Origin: a bacterium
Lineage (GTDB): Bacteria; Acidobacteriota; Thermoanaerobaculia; Multivoradales; J023
Assembly: GCA_024226315.1 (NCBI GenBank)
Contig: JAAELT010000114.1
Coordinates: 1 to 64,000, forward strand
Direction of reading: 5' to 3'
Length of the DNA stretch: 64,000 nt
Shown: positions 17,050 to 27,047 of the stretch, in pieces
How the letters are laid out: each line of letters begins with the position of its first letter
How positions within the stretch are numbered: position 1 is the first letter of the stretch
Notes under the pieces: generated by a model
The model's database searches: none
What the model was told of the DNA's origin: nothing
What the model saw: the letters and a program-made list of their open reading frames with translations, nothing else
Translations under genes and position numbers: made by a program

Positions 17050-17601
17050 TTGAAGCCACTAAAAACAGTACTCCTGCTCGCACTCGCCCTCGTGCTGCTC
17101 GGTTGCGAGGAGCGAACGGAAAGAACCGATTCCGGTGGCGTCCTGCTCGAGGTCGAGTTCGTCAACACGGTGATTCGTGTCGGAGTCGAAGAGACCGAGG
17201 TGCTGCAGATCGAGACCATCACGGTCAACAGCATCGTCGCCGATCCCAACGCTACGTCGTCGTCCCTGATGGACGTTCAGCTGCGCACCCTCGAGGTCAC
17301 TTTCACCCGTGCCGACCAGGGCACCCGGGTGCCGCCTCCGTACGTCTTCAACATCATCAGCACCGTGCCGGTCGGCGGCACGTTGACCTTGACCGACTTC
17401 CCCGTCATGTCGAGCGAGCAGACGCGCACGCCGCCGCTGTCGGACCTGTTGATCATCAACGGCGGTTTCGACCGCGAGACGGGCGACACCATCATCCGTC
17501 TCAACCTGACCATCCGTGTCTTTGGAACGACCCTGAGCGGCACCTCGGTGTCGAGCGTTCCGCGAACCCAGACCCTCGAGTTCGTATCGACGCTCCTGTG
17601 A
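17050..17601 (+). CDS. Lipoprotein, 183 aa, beta-rich
   Basis: The TTG start follows a strong ribosome binding site (CCGGAGG). The signal sequence TVLLLALALVLLGCEERT has a clear lipobox. The mature protein is beta-rich and threonine-rich (LLEVEFVNTVIRVGVEETEVLQIETI; TRVPPPYVFNIISTVPVGGTLTLTDFPV), resembling an immunoglobulin-like or pilotin-like fold, but I recognise no family. It begins 21 bases after pilQ. Two more lipoproteins with Ig-like folds follow, so it may be part of the pilus or the cell surface. Confidence 0.75.
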   Translation: MKPLKTVLLLALALVLLGCEERTERTDSGGVLLEVEFVNTVIRVGVEETEVLQIETITVNSIVADPNATSSSLMDVQLRTLEVTFTRADQGTRVPPPYVFNIISTVPVGGTLTLTDFPVMSSEQTRTPPLSDLLIINGGFDRETGDTIIRLNLTIRVFGTTLSGTSVSSVPRTQTLEFVSTLL

Positions 17602-17660
17602 CTCGGAGTGACTGAGATCGCCGAACGCAGAGATCGACGGAACCGAATGGAGAGCTCGCC

Positions 17661-19661
17661 ATGAGAGGCTTCGAGAAAACAACCGACATCCTGAAAGTCG
17701 CGCTCGTGGTAGCGCTTGCCCTGGTCCTGGGGGCCTGTGACGCCGATTCTCCCACCGCGCCCGCGCAGACCCCGAGCGGACCCATCACGGGGGCCACGCC
17801 GACCACGGGTTTCTCGATCCAGGTCAGCCTCGATCCCCGATCCGTCGAGGCGGGCTCCGCCTTACCGGTGACGGTGACCGTCGTGGCGCGCCGCAACGAC
17901 AACAACGAGTTCGTGCCGCGGGGATCGACGGCGGCCCTCTCCACCACCAGCGGTACCTTCACCAACCTCCTCACCGGCGCCCTGCTCGGCTCGAGCGGCG
18001 CGGTGACGTTCGGTACGGGCGGCACGGCCCAGGTGGGCCTCACCGCGCCCACCCAGACCGCGATCGTGCGCGCGCAGATCCAGGAGAGCCAGGGCTCGGC
18101 GACGCTCACCGTCACCGAGGCGCCGACGCCGGTGCCGTTCTCCGTCCAGGCGCTGGTGCCCAATTTCGGGCCGCCCACCGGCGGCACCGAGGTGCGGATC
18201 GAGGGCTCCGGCTTCAGCCTGCCGATCGAAGTGACTTTCGACGGTGCCCCGGTACAGATCATCGGCAACCCGACGGGCAGCGTGATCCGGGTCAGGACGC
18301 CGGCGATCGAGCTGGCGGTCGGGTCGAACCGGGCGGTCAGCGTCGGCGTCAACATCAACATCGGCGAAGAAGGCCAGGCCAGCGATACTCTTGCGGGCGC
18401 CTACACCTACACCCGCAACGAGAGCCTGCTCAATCCCAAGATCATCTCGATCACCCCGGCCTCGGGCCCCAACGAGGGTGGCACCCCGGTGACGATTTTC
18501 GGCGAGGCGTTCCCGTCCGAGCTGCAGGTCTTCTTCGGCTCGACGCGGATCGAGGCGACGGTGCAGGACATCTCGCCGACCCGGATCCTGGCCCTCACGC
18601 CGTCGGCCACCGGCCAGAACTCCGCCAACCAGAACGCCACGGTTCCGGTGGCGGTGACCGACCTGAACTCGGGTTTCACCACCACCCTGGCAAATGCCTT
18701 CCAGTACGGCGGCGGCGACATGTTCATCACCGCGATCAGCCCGGACGAGGACGTCTACCTCGGCGGCACGCTGGTGAACGTCTTCGGCACCGGCGGTTTC
18801 GAAGCTCCGGTCACGGTGGCGTTCGGCGGCGAGGACCAGACGGTGGTCTCGGTGAGCGGCACGGAGATCGTCGCGCGGACGGTAGCCGTGACGGCACCCA
18901 ACACGCTGACTGACGGAGGATGTGGCGTACAAACCGGCCCAACGAGCGTCGTCAACATCGAGACGGGCGAGACCTTCGGCTCCGGCCCGACGTTCACCTA
19001 CCGCGGGATCAAGGCGCGGATCGATTCCCTGTCGCCCGATTCCACGACGGTCGACGTCGACACCGGGGCCATCGTCTTCGGTGCGCCTACCGATACCACG
19101 ATCTCTGGCGCCGGGTTCGATCGCCAGGGCTTCGAGCCGGAGGTAACGATCAATGGCGAGCGCGCGTCGGGCGTGGCGATCACCAGTCTCGACCCCGATC
19201 CCTTCTTCGAGGGCCACGGCGTCGGCGACCTGATGGACGTCGACATTCCCGACTTCCGAGGCACCTTCGCGGAGGAAGCCTGCAATGTCGGCACAGAGAG
19301 CGGCGTGCGCTACTTGGATACCCGGGTGGCAGTCACCGTGACGGCACGGGAGACCGGGTGCTCGACCACGGTGACCAACGCGTTCACCTACATCCCGGAC
19401 GACACGAGCTGCCGGATCGTTCCGACGGCTCAGTTCAGCTTCACGGTCGCCGGTGATACCGTCACGGTGACGGATATTTCGACCGGCGGTCCTACCAGTC
19501 TCACCTGGGACTGGGCCGACGGCGCGATCGAGAACGGCACTCCCGGTGAGATGAGGATGCACACCTACACAACATCCAACACCTACAACATCAAGTTGAC
19601 CGCAACCAACGCAAACGGCTCGGGCACTACTACCAGATCGGTTACGGTCACGGTTCCCTGA
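17661..19661 (+). CDS. IPT/TIG- and PKD-domain lipoprotein, 666 aa
   Basis: This is a surface or periplasmic lipoprotein. The signal ends in LGAC. After an Ig-like domain (~45-155) come several IPT/TIG domains, each opening with a pattern like VPNFGPPTGGTEVRIEGSGF, ITPASGPNEGGTPVTIFGEAF, ISPDEDVYLGGTLVNVFGTG and SPDSTTVDVDTGAIVFGAPTDTTISGAGF. The C-terminus is a PKD domain (DTVTVTDISTGGPTSLTWDWADG ... THTYTTSNTYNIKLTATNANG). Such modules bind ligands or serve as spacers. The gene lies directly after pilQ and a lipoprotein, suggesting a pilus-linked or adhesive role, which is inferred. A strong terminator follows. Confidence 0.88.
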   Translation: MRGFEKTTDILKVALVVALALVLGACDADSPTAPAQTPSGPITGATPTTGFSIQVSLDPRSVEAGSALPVTVTVVARRNDNNEFVPRGSTAALSTTSGTFTNLLTGALLGSSGAVTFGTGGTAQVGLTAPTQTAIVRAQIQESQGSATLTVTEAPTPVPFSVQALVPNFGPPTGGTEVRIEGSGFSLPIEVTFDGAPVQIIGNPTGSVIRVRTPAIELAVGSNRAVSVGVNINIGEEGQASDTLAGAYTYTRNESLLNPKIISITPASGPNEGGTPVTIFGEAFPSELQVFFGSTRIEATVQDISPTRILALTPSATGQNSANQNATVPVAVTDLNSGFTTTLANAFQYGGGDMFITAISPDEDVYLGGTLVNVFGTGGFEAPVTVAFGGEDQTVVSVSGTEIVARTVAVTAPNTLTDGGCGVQTGPTSVVNIETGETFGSGPTFTYRGIKARIDSLSPDSTTVDVDTGAIVFGAPTDTTISGAGFDRQGFEPEVTINGERASGVAITSLDPDPFFEGHGVGDLMDVDIPDFRGTFAEEACNVGTESGVRYLDTRVAVTVTARETGCSTTVTNAFTYIPDDTSCRIVPTAQFSFTVAGDTVTVTDISTGGPTSLTWDWADGAIENGTPGEMRMHTYTTSNTYNIKLTATNANGSGTTTRSVTVTVP

Positions 19662-19691
19662 TCAGGCGCCTCAGCACCAGCCCGTTCGAAG

Positions 19692-19714
19692 AAGCCGAGC
19701 CCTTGGCTCGGCTT
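19692..19714 (+). terminator. Rho-independent terminator after the pil/lipoprotein cluster
   Basis: A perfect 10-bp stem (AAGCCGAGCC / GGCTCGGCTT) with a CTT loop is followed by a T-rich stretch (GTTCGTTT). It lies 30 bases after the IPT/TIG gene stop and is the best-formed terminator in the window. Confidence 0.85.
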
Positions 19715-19776
19715 GTTCGTTTCATACCCCCGACCTCTTCTAGACGCATGATCGTCTCTCTACGTATACTGCCTTC

Positions 19777-20898
19777 GTGATGAAACAGCGACTCCTCCTC
19801 CTCATGCTCTGCGCCTGCGCCCTTGCCTGCGACAGCGCCAATCCGGTCGCGCCGGCCGGGGCCGTGTTGTCGGTGACCGCCAATCCATCCCAGATCACTC
19901 TGACGGGTCAGTCGACGATCACCGTCACCGGCTTCAAGCCCGACGCCAACCCGTTGAATCCGGGAACCCAGATCATCGTCTCGACCAGCATCGGCAATCT
20001 CTTCCACCCGACGACCGGCCTCCAGATCTCGATCGTCGAGATCGACGGCAACGGCCGCGCGGTGGCGATCCTGAGAGCGGATGGCAGGCAGGGCTCGGCA
20101 ACGGTCACCGCCACTCTGGCGACCCAGGGCGGCGGCACCGGCGGCGGTGGAGGAGGAGGTGGCGACGGCGACGGCGACGGCGGTGGTGGTGGTACGACGA
20201 CCACGGTCGGTGCTTCGGCGTCCACTACGGTTCAGGTCGGCGCCAATGATGCCGACAAGCCGAGCGTCTTGATCACAGCCAATCCATCGACCATTCCGAC
20301 CGGAGGTAGCTCCCGGATACGTCTGCTGGGGCGCAACAGTGACGACACACCGGTCAGCGCTGGACAACGAATACGTTTGACCGCAGACTTCGGCCTTCTC
20401 GTGGAAGACGGTGGGAATGCGAACAGCCCGGAAATCAGCGAAGTCGTGACGGACGCGAACGGCGAGGCCTTCGCCACCTTCATCGCTGGCGACCGCTCGT
20501 CGACTATGGGTATGGTCAGAGCGATTCTTGGCACCAGCGACGAAGCCACGGCGACCATCATCATCACCGCCGCTCTGGGATCCCTTGACCTTACGGCTAA
20601 TCCGAGGACGATTGCGCGCGACGATGCTGGGGTGGCGATCTCCGTTCAGGCAGTGGTCCTCGACGCACAAGGCTCGCCGATACAAGCAGTGTTGGTGCGG
20701 TTCGACTCGCTGGGTTCCTACGACAACAATCCTCAGAACACGAATTCTGACGGCATCGCTGCCGTCACCCTGACCGTACGGGCTATCGACGTGCAAGGTA
20801 TCGGGGAGAATGGGACCTTTACGATAAGAGCGACGGCGACCAGCGAAGGAAATACCGAAGAGGACTCCGTAGAGATCACCGTCCAGGGAGCCCCTTAG
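19777..20898 (+). CDS. Ig-like (invasin/Big-type) lipoprotein, 373 aa
   Basis: It begins GTGATG (starts at 19777 or 19780). The signal is short, with a lipobox (MLCACALAC). At least three Ig-like domains follow, each with the invasin-type opening such as LSVTANPSQITLTGQSTITVTG, VLITANPSTIPTGGSSRIRLLG and LDLTANPRTIARDDAGVAISVQAVV. A flexible Gly/Asp linker (GGGTGGGGGGGGDGDGDGG) separates the first two. It is likely a surface-exposed spacer or adhesin. It has its own transcription unit after the terminator at 19692 and is followed by a hairpin-prone stretch (CGCCT ... AGGCG, ~20907-20924). Confidence 0.82.
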   Translation: MMKQRLLLLMLCACALACDSANPVAPAGAVLSVTANPSQITLTGQSTITVTGFKPDANPLNPGTQIIVSTSIGNLFHPTTGLQISIVEIDGNGRAVAILRADGRQGSATVTATLATQGGGTGGGGGGGGDGDGDGGGGGTTTTVGASASTTVQVGANDADKPSVLITANPSTIPTGGSSRIRLLGRNSDDTPVSAGQRIRLTADFGLLVEDGGNANSPEISEVVTDANGEAFATFIAGDRSSTMGMVRAILGTSDEATATIIITAALGSLDLTANPRTIARDDAGVAISVQAVVLDAQGSPIQAVLVRFDSLGSYDNNPQNTNSDGIAAVTLTVRAIDVQGIGENGTFTIRATATSEGNTEEDSVEITVQGAP

Positions 20899-21034
20899 TG
20901 ATCGACTCGCCTGCCTCGGAGGCGGTCGCTATACTCTGAAGCTGAGTTCTTGTAATCTACGGCTTCAACGTGCCGGAAACGATCCGCTGGCCCTTGGATG
21001 CAGCGGTGCTTCAGATCTCAGCTTCGGAGCCGGA

Positions 21035-22507
21035 ATGGCCAACGGCCCAGATCAGACACGCCTCAACGACCTCAAGCAGCGCTGGAGGCAGGATCCGTCT
21101 TCCCGGCTGTTCCTGCAACTCGCCGACGAGCACCGCAAGCACGGCCAGCTGCCTGAAGCGATCGCGATTCTCGAGCAGGGTCTCGAGAACCGGCCGAACG
21201 ACCTCTCCGCGCTGGTGGCGCTCGGCCGCTGCCGGCTGGAGCTGGATCAAGCGGTGGAGGCGATCGAGCCGCTCGAGATCGTGGTGACGCGGGATCCGAC
21301 CCACATCGTCGCCAACAAACTGTTGGTCGAGGCCCACCTCCAGGACGGAGACGCTGAAAAGGCGAACGAGCGTCTCGAGACCTACAAGCTGCTCAACGAC
21401 CGCGATCCAGAGCTCGATCACCTCGAATACCGCCTGGAGAAGCTCCGTTCGGAAACGGAGGAGCAGGAGGCTTCGACCGTCGTCGGGGACGAGCCCTTCG
21501 AGCTCGAGGAAGACCTCCCGGCCGAGGAGGCCTCCGTGGTCGAGGAGGATATTGCTCAGGAGCCGGTCGAAGAGCCCGAGGCCGAGGAAGCAGTGGCCGA
21601 GGAAGCAGCGCCCGAGCCAGATCTCGCCGCGGCGCCGGAACCGTTCGCCGAGGTCGTCGAGCCGTCGCCGACCGAAGCGCCGTCACCAGCCGGCGGTGGG
21701 GATCCCTTCCAGCTGGCGGCCGAGCCCTCCTCCCCCGATCTCGACTCCCTCTGGTCACGGCCGTCCGCACAGGCCTCGGCGAAGCCGGAGGAGCCGTTCG
21801 CGGGCCTGATCGGGCTCGACTCCGGCCGGCACTGGGAGCTGCTCGCGGGAGAAGGCATCTTCGCCAGCCTGGCCTCCGAGGCGCCTGCCGCCGAACCGCC
21901 GGTTGCCGAAGAGATCCCGGCCGTCGAGCAACCTGCCGAGCCGGCGGTCGCCGAGGAAATACCGGAGATCGAAGCCGCCGCGGAACCAGCGTTCGAGGAG
22001 CCGGTGTTCGAGGAACCTGTGTTCGAGAAGCCGGCGTTCGAAGAACCAGCGTTCGAGGAGCCGGCGTTCGAAGAGCCGGCCGAGGAGGCTGCCGCCGAGG
22101 CCGTTCCCGAGCCAGACGCGGCGGACGCCGTCGCCGAGGACGCGCCCGCGCCTGAACCGGTCGAAGCCGCCGAGGAGCCGGAGCCGATCGAAGCCGCCGA
22201 GGAGCCGGAGCCGGAGACCAGCGCCGCCACCGCAACGCTGGGCGAGCTCTACCTGAAGCAGGGCCATCGCGAAGAGGCGGAGCGGATCTTCCACCGGGTG
22301 CTGGAGCAGGATCCGGGCAACGCGGCGGCCCTCGCCGGGCTCGAGAAGCTCGGGGGCGCCTCACCGAGGCAGCTCACCGCGGCCGATCTCCTGGCGGTCC
22401 GCAGCGCCAGTGGCAAGGTCCCGGAGGGGCTGACCGCGAAGAAGGTTCTGGTGCTCGGCAACTACATCCAACATCTGCGCGCATCGACTCGAGATCATGT
22501 TCATTGA
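21035..22507 (+). CDS. TPR protein with long acidic Pro/Glu-rich linker, 490 aa
   Basis: The N-terminal ~140 residues are TPR repeats (LFLQLADEHRKHGQLPEAIAILEQGLENRPNDLSALVALGRCRLELDQ). Residues ~145-400 are a low-complexity acidic linker containing perfect 5-residue repeats (FEEPA/FEEPV). One more TPR (ATLGELYLKQGHREEAERIFHRVLEQDPGNAAALAGLEKL) lies near the C-terminus. No signal peptide is visible, so it is probably a cytoplasmic scaffold. Its end overlaps the start of the Roadblock gene by 11 bases, which suggests translational coupling and a shared role, possibly in polarity or pilus control (inferred). Confidence 0.85.
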   Translation: MANGPDQTRLNDLKQRWRQDPSSRLFLQLADEHRKHGQLPEAIAILEQGLENRPNDLSALVALGRCRLELDQAVEAIEPLEIVVTRDPTHIVANKLLVEAHLQDGDAEKANERLETYKLLNDRDPELDHLEYRLEKLRSETEEQEASTVVGDEPFELEEDLPAEEASVVEEDIAQEPVEEPEAEEAVAEEAAPEPDLAAAPEPFAEVVEPSPTEAPSPAGGGDPFQLAAEPSSPDLDSLWSRPSAQASAKPEEPFAGLIGLDSGRHWELLAGEGIFASLASEAPAAEPPVAEEIPAVEQPAEPAVAEEIPEIEAAAEPAFEEPVFEEPVFEKPAFEEPAFEEPAFEEPAEEAAAEAVPEPDAADAVAEDAPAPEPVEAAEEPEPIEAAEEPEPETSAATATLGELYLKQGHREEAERIFHRVLEQDPGNAAALAGLEKLGGASPRQLTAADLLAVRSASGKVPEGLTAKKVLVLGNYIQHLRASTRDHVH

Positions 22508-22853
22508 ACGATTGCAACAAGTCACCGATCGGATCGACGGAGCTCTGGCGCTCTCCTTGATCGCCAAGGACGGGATTCCGGTAGAGACCTACACCAGGGA
22601 GGAGAGCCTGGATCTCGAGCTGCTGGCGGCGGAGCTCATGTCACAGGTCCGCGCGGTTGCCCAGAATCACCAGGAGCTCTCCGTCGGCGCGGTCAAACAT
22701 TTTGCCGTCATCACCGATCGCTACATCCTGATGGTCGGTGCTCTTACCGAGGATTACTACCTGCTGCTGGTGCTCGAGGCCGGCTCGAGCTCGGGACGGG
22801 CGCGTTTCGAGCTTAGGCGCGCGGTCTTGCTGTTCGAAGAAGATCTGATCTGA
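22497..22853 (+). CDS. Roadblock/LC7-domain protein (MglB-like), 118 aa
   Basis: This is a single-domain Roadblock/LC7 protein. In bacteria such proteins act as regulators of small Ras-like GTPases (MglB with MglA in Myxococcus motility). The whole protein is the alpha/beta domain (VTDRIDGALALSLIAKDGIPVETY ... VKHFAVITDRYILMVGALTEDYYLLLVLEAGSSSGRARFELRRAVLLFEEDL). It overlaps the TPR gene upstream by 11 bases. No MglA-like GTPase is in the window, so a motility role is only possible. accB follows after ~70 bases. Confidence 0.85.
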   Translation: MFIERLQQVTDRIDGALALSLIAKDGIPVETYTREESLDLELLAAELMSQVRAVAQNHQELSVGAVKHFAVITDRYILMVGALTEDYYLLLVLEAGSSSGRARFELRRAVLLFEEDLI

Positions 22854-22925
22854 CAGCTCGCGGTGTGGCTCCTCGGGGGCCTCCGCTTCAGGCCTCCAGA
22901 TCCAAGGAATAAGGAAGGTACAGTC

Positions 22926-23435
<510 letters not shown>

Positions 23436-23439
23436 GGTC

Positions 23440-24801
23440 CTGTTCAAGAAGATCCTGATCGCCAATCGTGGCGAGATCGCACTGCGGATCATCCAGGCGT
23501 GCCGCGAGCTCGGGGTGGAGACCGTGGCCGTGCACAGCACGGCCGACGCCGAGAGTCTGCATGTCACCTACGCCGACGAGGACATCTGCATTGGTCCGCC
23601 GGCGCCGACGGACAGCTACCTGAACATCAACAGTGTCATCGCCGCCGCCGAAATCACGGGCGCCGAGGCGATTCATCCGGGGTACGGTTTTCTGGCCGAG
23701 AACGCCCACTTCGCCGAGATCCTGGAAGAGTGCAATCTGGTGTGGATCGGGCCGCGGCCGGAGACCATCCGCAACATGGGCGACAAGGCCAGGGCCCGGC
23801 GGCTGGCGAAGGAGGCCGGCGTACCGGTGCTGCCCGGAAGCTCCGACCCGCTGCCCGACGCCGCCGCGGCCTCCGAGCTGGCGGCCGAGATCGGCTATCC
23901 GGTGATTCTCAAGGCATCGGCGGGCGGCGGTGGCCGCGGTATGCGGATCGTGCAGGAGCCCGCCGACATCGAGCGCCAGTACAAGACCGCCAGCCGAGAG
24001 GCCGAGCGCGCGTTCGGCGACGGCTCGATGTACCTCGAGAAGTACCTGGTCGAGCCTCGGCACGTCGAGTTCCAGATCTTCGGCGACCGTCAGGGCCGGG
24101 TGGTCCACCTGGGTGAGCGGGAGTGCTCGATTCAACGTCGCCACCAGAAGCTGATCGAGGAGTCGCCGTCGGTGGCTCTGGACGAGAAGCTGCGCGAAGC
24201 GATGGGCGACGCTGCAATCAAGCTGGCGGAAGCCGTGAGCTACGAAAATGCCGGCACGGTCGAGTTCCTGCTCGACCGCGACCGCCAGTTCTATTTCATG
24301 GAGATGAACACCCGCATCCAAGTCGAGCATCCGGTGACCGAGATGGTGCTCGGGATCGATCTGGTCAAGGAACAGTTGCGGGTGGCGGCCGGCGAGCCGG
24401 TCTCGTTCCGTAACGGGCTCAGGCCCCGCGGGCACGTCATCGAGTGCCGCATCAACGCCGAGGATCCCAGAACGTTCGGACCCTCGCCTGGTCCCGTGAC
24501 GACGCTGCACCTGCCTGGTGGCCCAGGCGTGCGGGTCGACACCCACGCCTATCAGGAGTATGTGGTCTCACCGTACTACGACTCGATGGTGGCGAAGCTG
24601 ATCGTCCGGGGCGCCAACCGCACCGAGGCGATCGAGCGCACGCTGCGGGCGCTCGATTTCTTCGTCGTCGAGGGCATCAAGACCACCGTGCCGTTACACA
24701 AGCAGATTCTGCGCGACGAGGCTTTCCGCCGCGGCGATTTCTCGACCCGTTTCATGGAAGGCTTCATCGCTCGGATGAACGCGGCCGAAGCAAAGTCCTG
24801 A
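23440..24801 (+). CDS. accC: Biotin carboxylase subunit of acetyl-CoA carboxylase, 453 aa
   Basis: It carboxylates biotin on AccB using ATP and bicarbonate. The protein has an N-terminal [10 protein letters not shown] motif, an ATP-grasp domain ([38 protein letters not shown]) and the C-terminal biotin carboxylase domain. The start is unusual. Family proteins begin [10 protein letters not shown], and the only codon there is CTG at 23440, well placed after AAGGAAGG. The nearest ATG (23401) lies 35 bases inside accB with no ribosome binding site and would add 13 residues not seen in the family. CTG is therefore listed as the likely start. Confidence 0.95.
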   Translation: MFKKILIANRGEIALRIIQACRELGVETVAVHSTADAESLHVTYADEDICIGPPAPTDSYLNINSVIAAAEITGAEAIHPGYGFLAENAHFAEILEECNLVWIGPRPETIRNMGDKARARRLAKEAGVPVLPGSSDPLPDAAAASELAAEIGYPVILKASAGGGGRGMRIVQEPADIERQYKTASREAERAFGDGSMYLEKYLVEPRHVEFQIFGDRQGRVVHLGERECSIQRRHQKLIEESPSVALDEKLREAMGDAAIKLAEAVSYENAGTVEFLLDRDRQFYFMEMNTRIQVEHPVTEMVLGIDLVKEQLRVAAGEPVSFRNGLRPRGHVIECRINAEDPRTFGPSPGPVTTLHLPGGPGVRVDTHAYQEYVVSPYYDSMVAKLIVRGANRTEAIERTLRALDFFVVEGIKTTVPLHKQILRDEAFRRGDFSTRFMEGFIARMNAAEAKS

Positions 24802-24803
24802 CC

Positions 24804-25445
24804 GTGGTGACGAGGACGCCGCTCCCGCCTCGTCTCTACGGCATCGCCGATGTCGATACCCTCGGCCTGGAGCAGGTGCCGGCCGCGGTGAAGGCGATGT
24901 CCGAGGCCGGCATCGAGTGGATCCAGATCCGCGCCAAGTCGTCTTCGGGGAGCGATTTCTTCTCGCTTGCCGAGCATTGTCTGCGGCTGCTGGAGGGTTC
25001 GGAGACCAGACTGTGGATCGATGACCGGGCTGATTTGGCGGCGCTGTTGCCGCTGGCGGGAGTCCACGTCGGCCAGGACGATCTGCCGCCGTCCGCGGTA
25101 CGCGCGGCGGTGGGGCGGGGCCCGTGGATCGGTCGCTCGACCCACGACCTCGATCAGGCCGCCGCGGCGCAGGCGGACGCCGACGTCGACGTGGTGGCGT
25201 TCGGCCCGATTTTTCCGACCCGCAGCAAGGAGAGACCCGATCCCGTGGTCGGTCTGGAGCTGCTGCGGCAAGTGAGGAAGTTGGTCGACAAGCCGCTGGT
25301 CGCGATCGGCGGCATTGACGCGGAGAACCTGGCGTCGGTGCTCCGCGCCGGCGCTGACTGCGTGGCGATCCTCGGAGGGCTGTGCCGTGGCGACGTGACT
25401 GGCAACAGTCGCCGCCTGTTGAACTGTGCGAAGGAGGCGCGATGA
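24804..25445 (+). CDS. thiE: Thiamine phosphate synthase family protein, 213 aa
   Basis: It condenses the thiazole and pyrimidine moieties of thiamine in a TIM-barrel fold. Family motifs are visible: WIQIRAK (usually QLRxK), LWIDDRADLAALL ... GVHVGQDDLP, GRSTHDLDQAAAA, VVAFGPIFPTRSK and PLVAIGGI. It starts GTGGTG two bases after accC, implying co-transcription. No TPP riboswitch is visible upstream, and no other thiamine genes are in the window. TenI-like proteins share this fold, so the exact reaction is probable rather than certain. Confidence 0.85.
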   Translation: MVTRTPLPPRLYGIADVDTLGLEQVPAAVKAMSEAGIEWIQIRAKSSSGSDFFSLAEHCLRLLEGSETRLWIDDRADLAALLPLAGVHVGQDDLPPSAVRAAVGRGPWIGRSTHDLDQAAAAQADADVDVVAFGPIFPTRSKERPDPVVGLELLRQVRKLVDKPLVAIGGIDAENLASVLRAGADCVAILGGLCRGDVTGNSRRLLNCAKEAR

Positions 25446-26902
25446 GCCGAGCAGAAGAGTTCGCGAGTCGTTGGGGGCTGATCGTCGCGACCTTGGGAAT
25501 GGCGGTCGGCACCGGCAATATCTGGCGCTTTCCGCGCATCGCCGCATCGAACGGCGGCGGCAGTTTCCTGGTCGCGTGGGTGGTTTTCCTCTTCCTCTGG
25601 TCGGTGCCGCTGATGATCGTCGAGTTCTCGTTCGGCAAGAAGTCCCGCAAGGGAGCCATCGGCGCTTTTGTCCACATGGCGGGCCGCAAATACGCCTGGA
25701 TGGGTGGATTCGTCGCGCTATGCGCTTCGGCCATCATGTTCTACTACTCGGTGGTCACCGGTTGGTGCTTCCGCTTCCTGGCAGCCGCTCTGACCGGCGG
25801 CCTGAGTGGTGAGGGCGAGTCGCAGGCTCTGTGGAGCTCCTTCGCTGGCACGCCCAAGTCGCTGGTGACGCACTTCCTGGCGCTGGGCATCGGCGTCGCG
25901 GTGGTCTGGTTCGGCGTCCGGGGCATCGAGCGCGTGGCCAAGGTCCTGATTCCCACCCTGGCGCTGATGGTGCTGATCCTGGCCGTGCGGGCAGTCACGC
26001 TGCCGGGTGCCGAGAAGGGGCTCGCTTTTCTCTTCACGCCCGATTGGCAGGCCCTGGCCAGCCCCACCATCTGGCTCGAGGCACTGACCCAGAATGCCTG
26101 GGACACCGGTGCCGGCTGGGGCTTGATCCTGACCTACGCCATCTACATGCGGGCGCGCGAGGACGTATCGCTGAACGCCTTCCTGATCGGCTTCGGCAAC
26201 AACTCGATGTCGCTGCTCGCGGGCATCATGGTGTTGTGTACCGTCTTCGCCATCAATCCGAGCGCCCAGGCCGACATCGTCGGCGCCGGTAACGAGGGGC
26301 TGACCTTCATCTGGATGCCTCAGCTCTTTGCCGCGATGCCGGGGGGTGGCATCTTCATGGTGTTGTTCTTCGCGGCGCTCTCGTTTGCCGCGCTGACCAG
26401 TCTGATCGCCATGCTCGAGCTCGCCACCAGGGTGCTCATCGATATGGGGCTCGAGCGCCGGCCGGCGCTGCTCTGGGTCGCCGCGGCCGGGCTGGTCTGC
26501 GGCATGCCCTCGGCGCTCTCGATGTCGTTCTTCAAGAACCAGGACTGGGTCTGGGGCGTCGGGCTGATGCTCTCCGGCCTGTTCTTCGCGATCGCCGCTG
26601 GCCGTTTCGGCCTCGATCGCCTGCGCACCGAGGTGGTCAACGGCGAGGGCTGCGATCTTCCGATCGGCCGGTGGTGGGTGACGATGATCGCCATCGTGGT
26701 TCCGGTCGAGGCGGTGACCCTCATCGTCTGGTGGCTGTGGGCGGCCCGCGGCTGGGATCCGGACGGCTGGCTGCACCCGCTCCACGCCGGCAACGTCGGC
26801 ACCGTACTGTTTCAGATCGCCATCGCCCTGGTGGTGCTGCTGTTGCTCAACCGCTTCCTGGGCAGTCGATCGGGGAGTAGTGCCGAGGAGGTGTCGGCAT
26901 GA
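25442..26902 (+). CDS. Sodium-dependent amino-acid symporter, NSS/SNF family (486 aa)
   Basis: This is a 12-helix LeuT-fold transporter that couples sodium to amino-acid uptake. The first helix keeps the substrate/sodium motif (GMAVGTGNIWRFPRIAASNGGGSFL), and helix 8 has SFAALTSLIAMLE. The ATG overlaps the thiE stop. A 40-residue membrane peptide of the MetS type follows with a 4-base overlap, pointing to the methionine/alanine (MetP-like) subgroup. The substrate is inferred from that pairing. Confidence 0.92.
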   Translation: MSRAEEFASRWGLIVATLGMAVGTGNIWRFPRIAASNGGGSFLVAWVVFLFLWSVPLMIVEFSFGKKSRKGAIGAFVHMAGRKYAWMGGFVALCASAIMFYYSVVTGWCFRFLAAALTGGLSGEGESQALWSSFAGTPKSLVTHFLALGIGVAVVWFGVRGIERVAKVLIPTLALMVLILAVRAVTLPGAEKGLAFLFTPDWQALASPTIWLEALTQNAWDTGAGWGLILTYAIYMRAREDVSLNAFLIGFGNNSMSLLAGIMVLCTVFAINPSAQADIVGAGNEGLTFIWMPQLFAAMPGGGIFMVLFFAALSFAALTSLIAMLELATRVLIDMGLERRPALLWVAAAGLVCGMPSALSMSFFKNQDWVWGVGLMLSGLFFAIAAGRFGLDRLRTEVVNGEGCDLPIGRWWVTMIAIVVPVEAVTLIVWWLWAARGWDPDGWLHPLHAGNVGTVLFQIAIALVVLLLLNRFLGSRSGSSAEEVSA

Positions 26903-27021
26903 CCACGACGGCGACCGTGATGATGATTCTGATCTGTGGCCTGGTCTGGGGTGGCTTCGTGTCGCTGCTGTTTCGCGCTGCGAAGAGCGAGGGGCGCAAG
27001 CGTGCTCGAGGCAGAGACTGA
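26899..27021 (+). CDS. MetS-like small subunit of the NSS transporter, 40 aa
   Basis: This ORF begins with ATG overlapping the transporter stop (ATGA). Residues ~5-25 (ATVMMILICGLVWGGFVSLLF) form one transmembrane helix, followed by a basic tail. Its size, single helix and tight coupling match the methionine/alanine import NSS small-subunit family (MetS with MetP), which is required for transporter function in the Corynebacterium pair. GAGGAGGTGTCGGC precedes the ATG. Confidence 0.8.
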   Translation: MTTTATVMMILICGLVWGGFVSLLFRAAKSEGRKRARGRD

Positions 27022-27047
27022 AGACCGCGCGCGGTGGAGCCGAAACG

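Noticed and set aside
17862..19562. 566-codon minus-strand ORF
   Set aside because: Antisense to the IPT/TIG lipoprotein; no domain, high Arg/His content.
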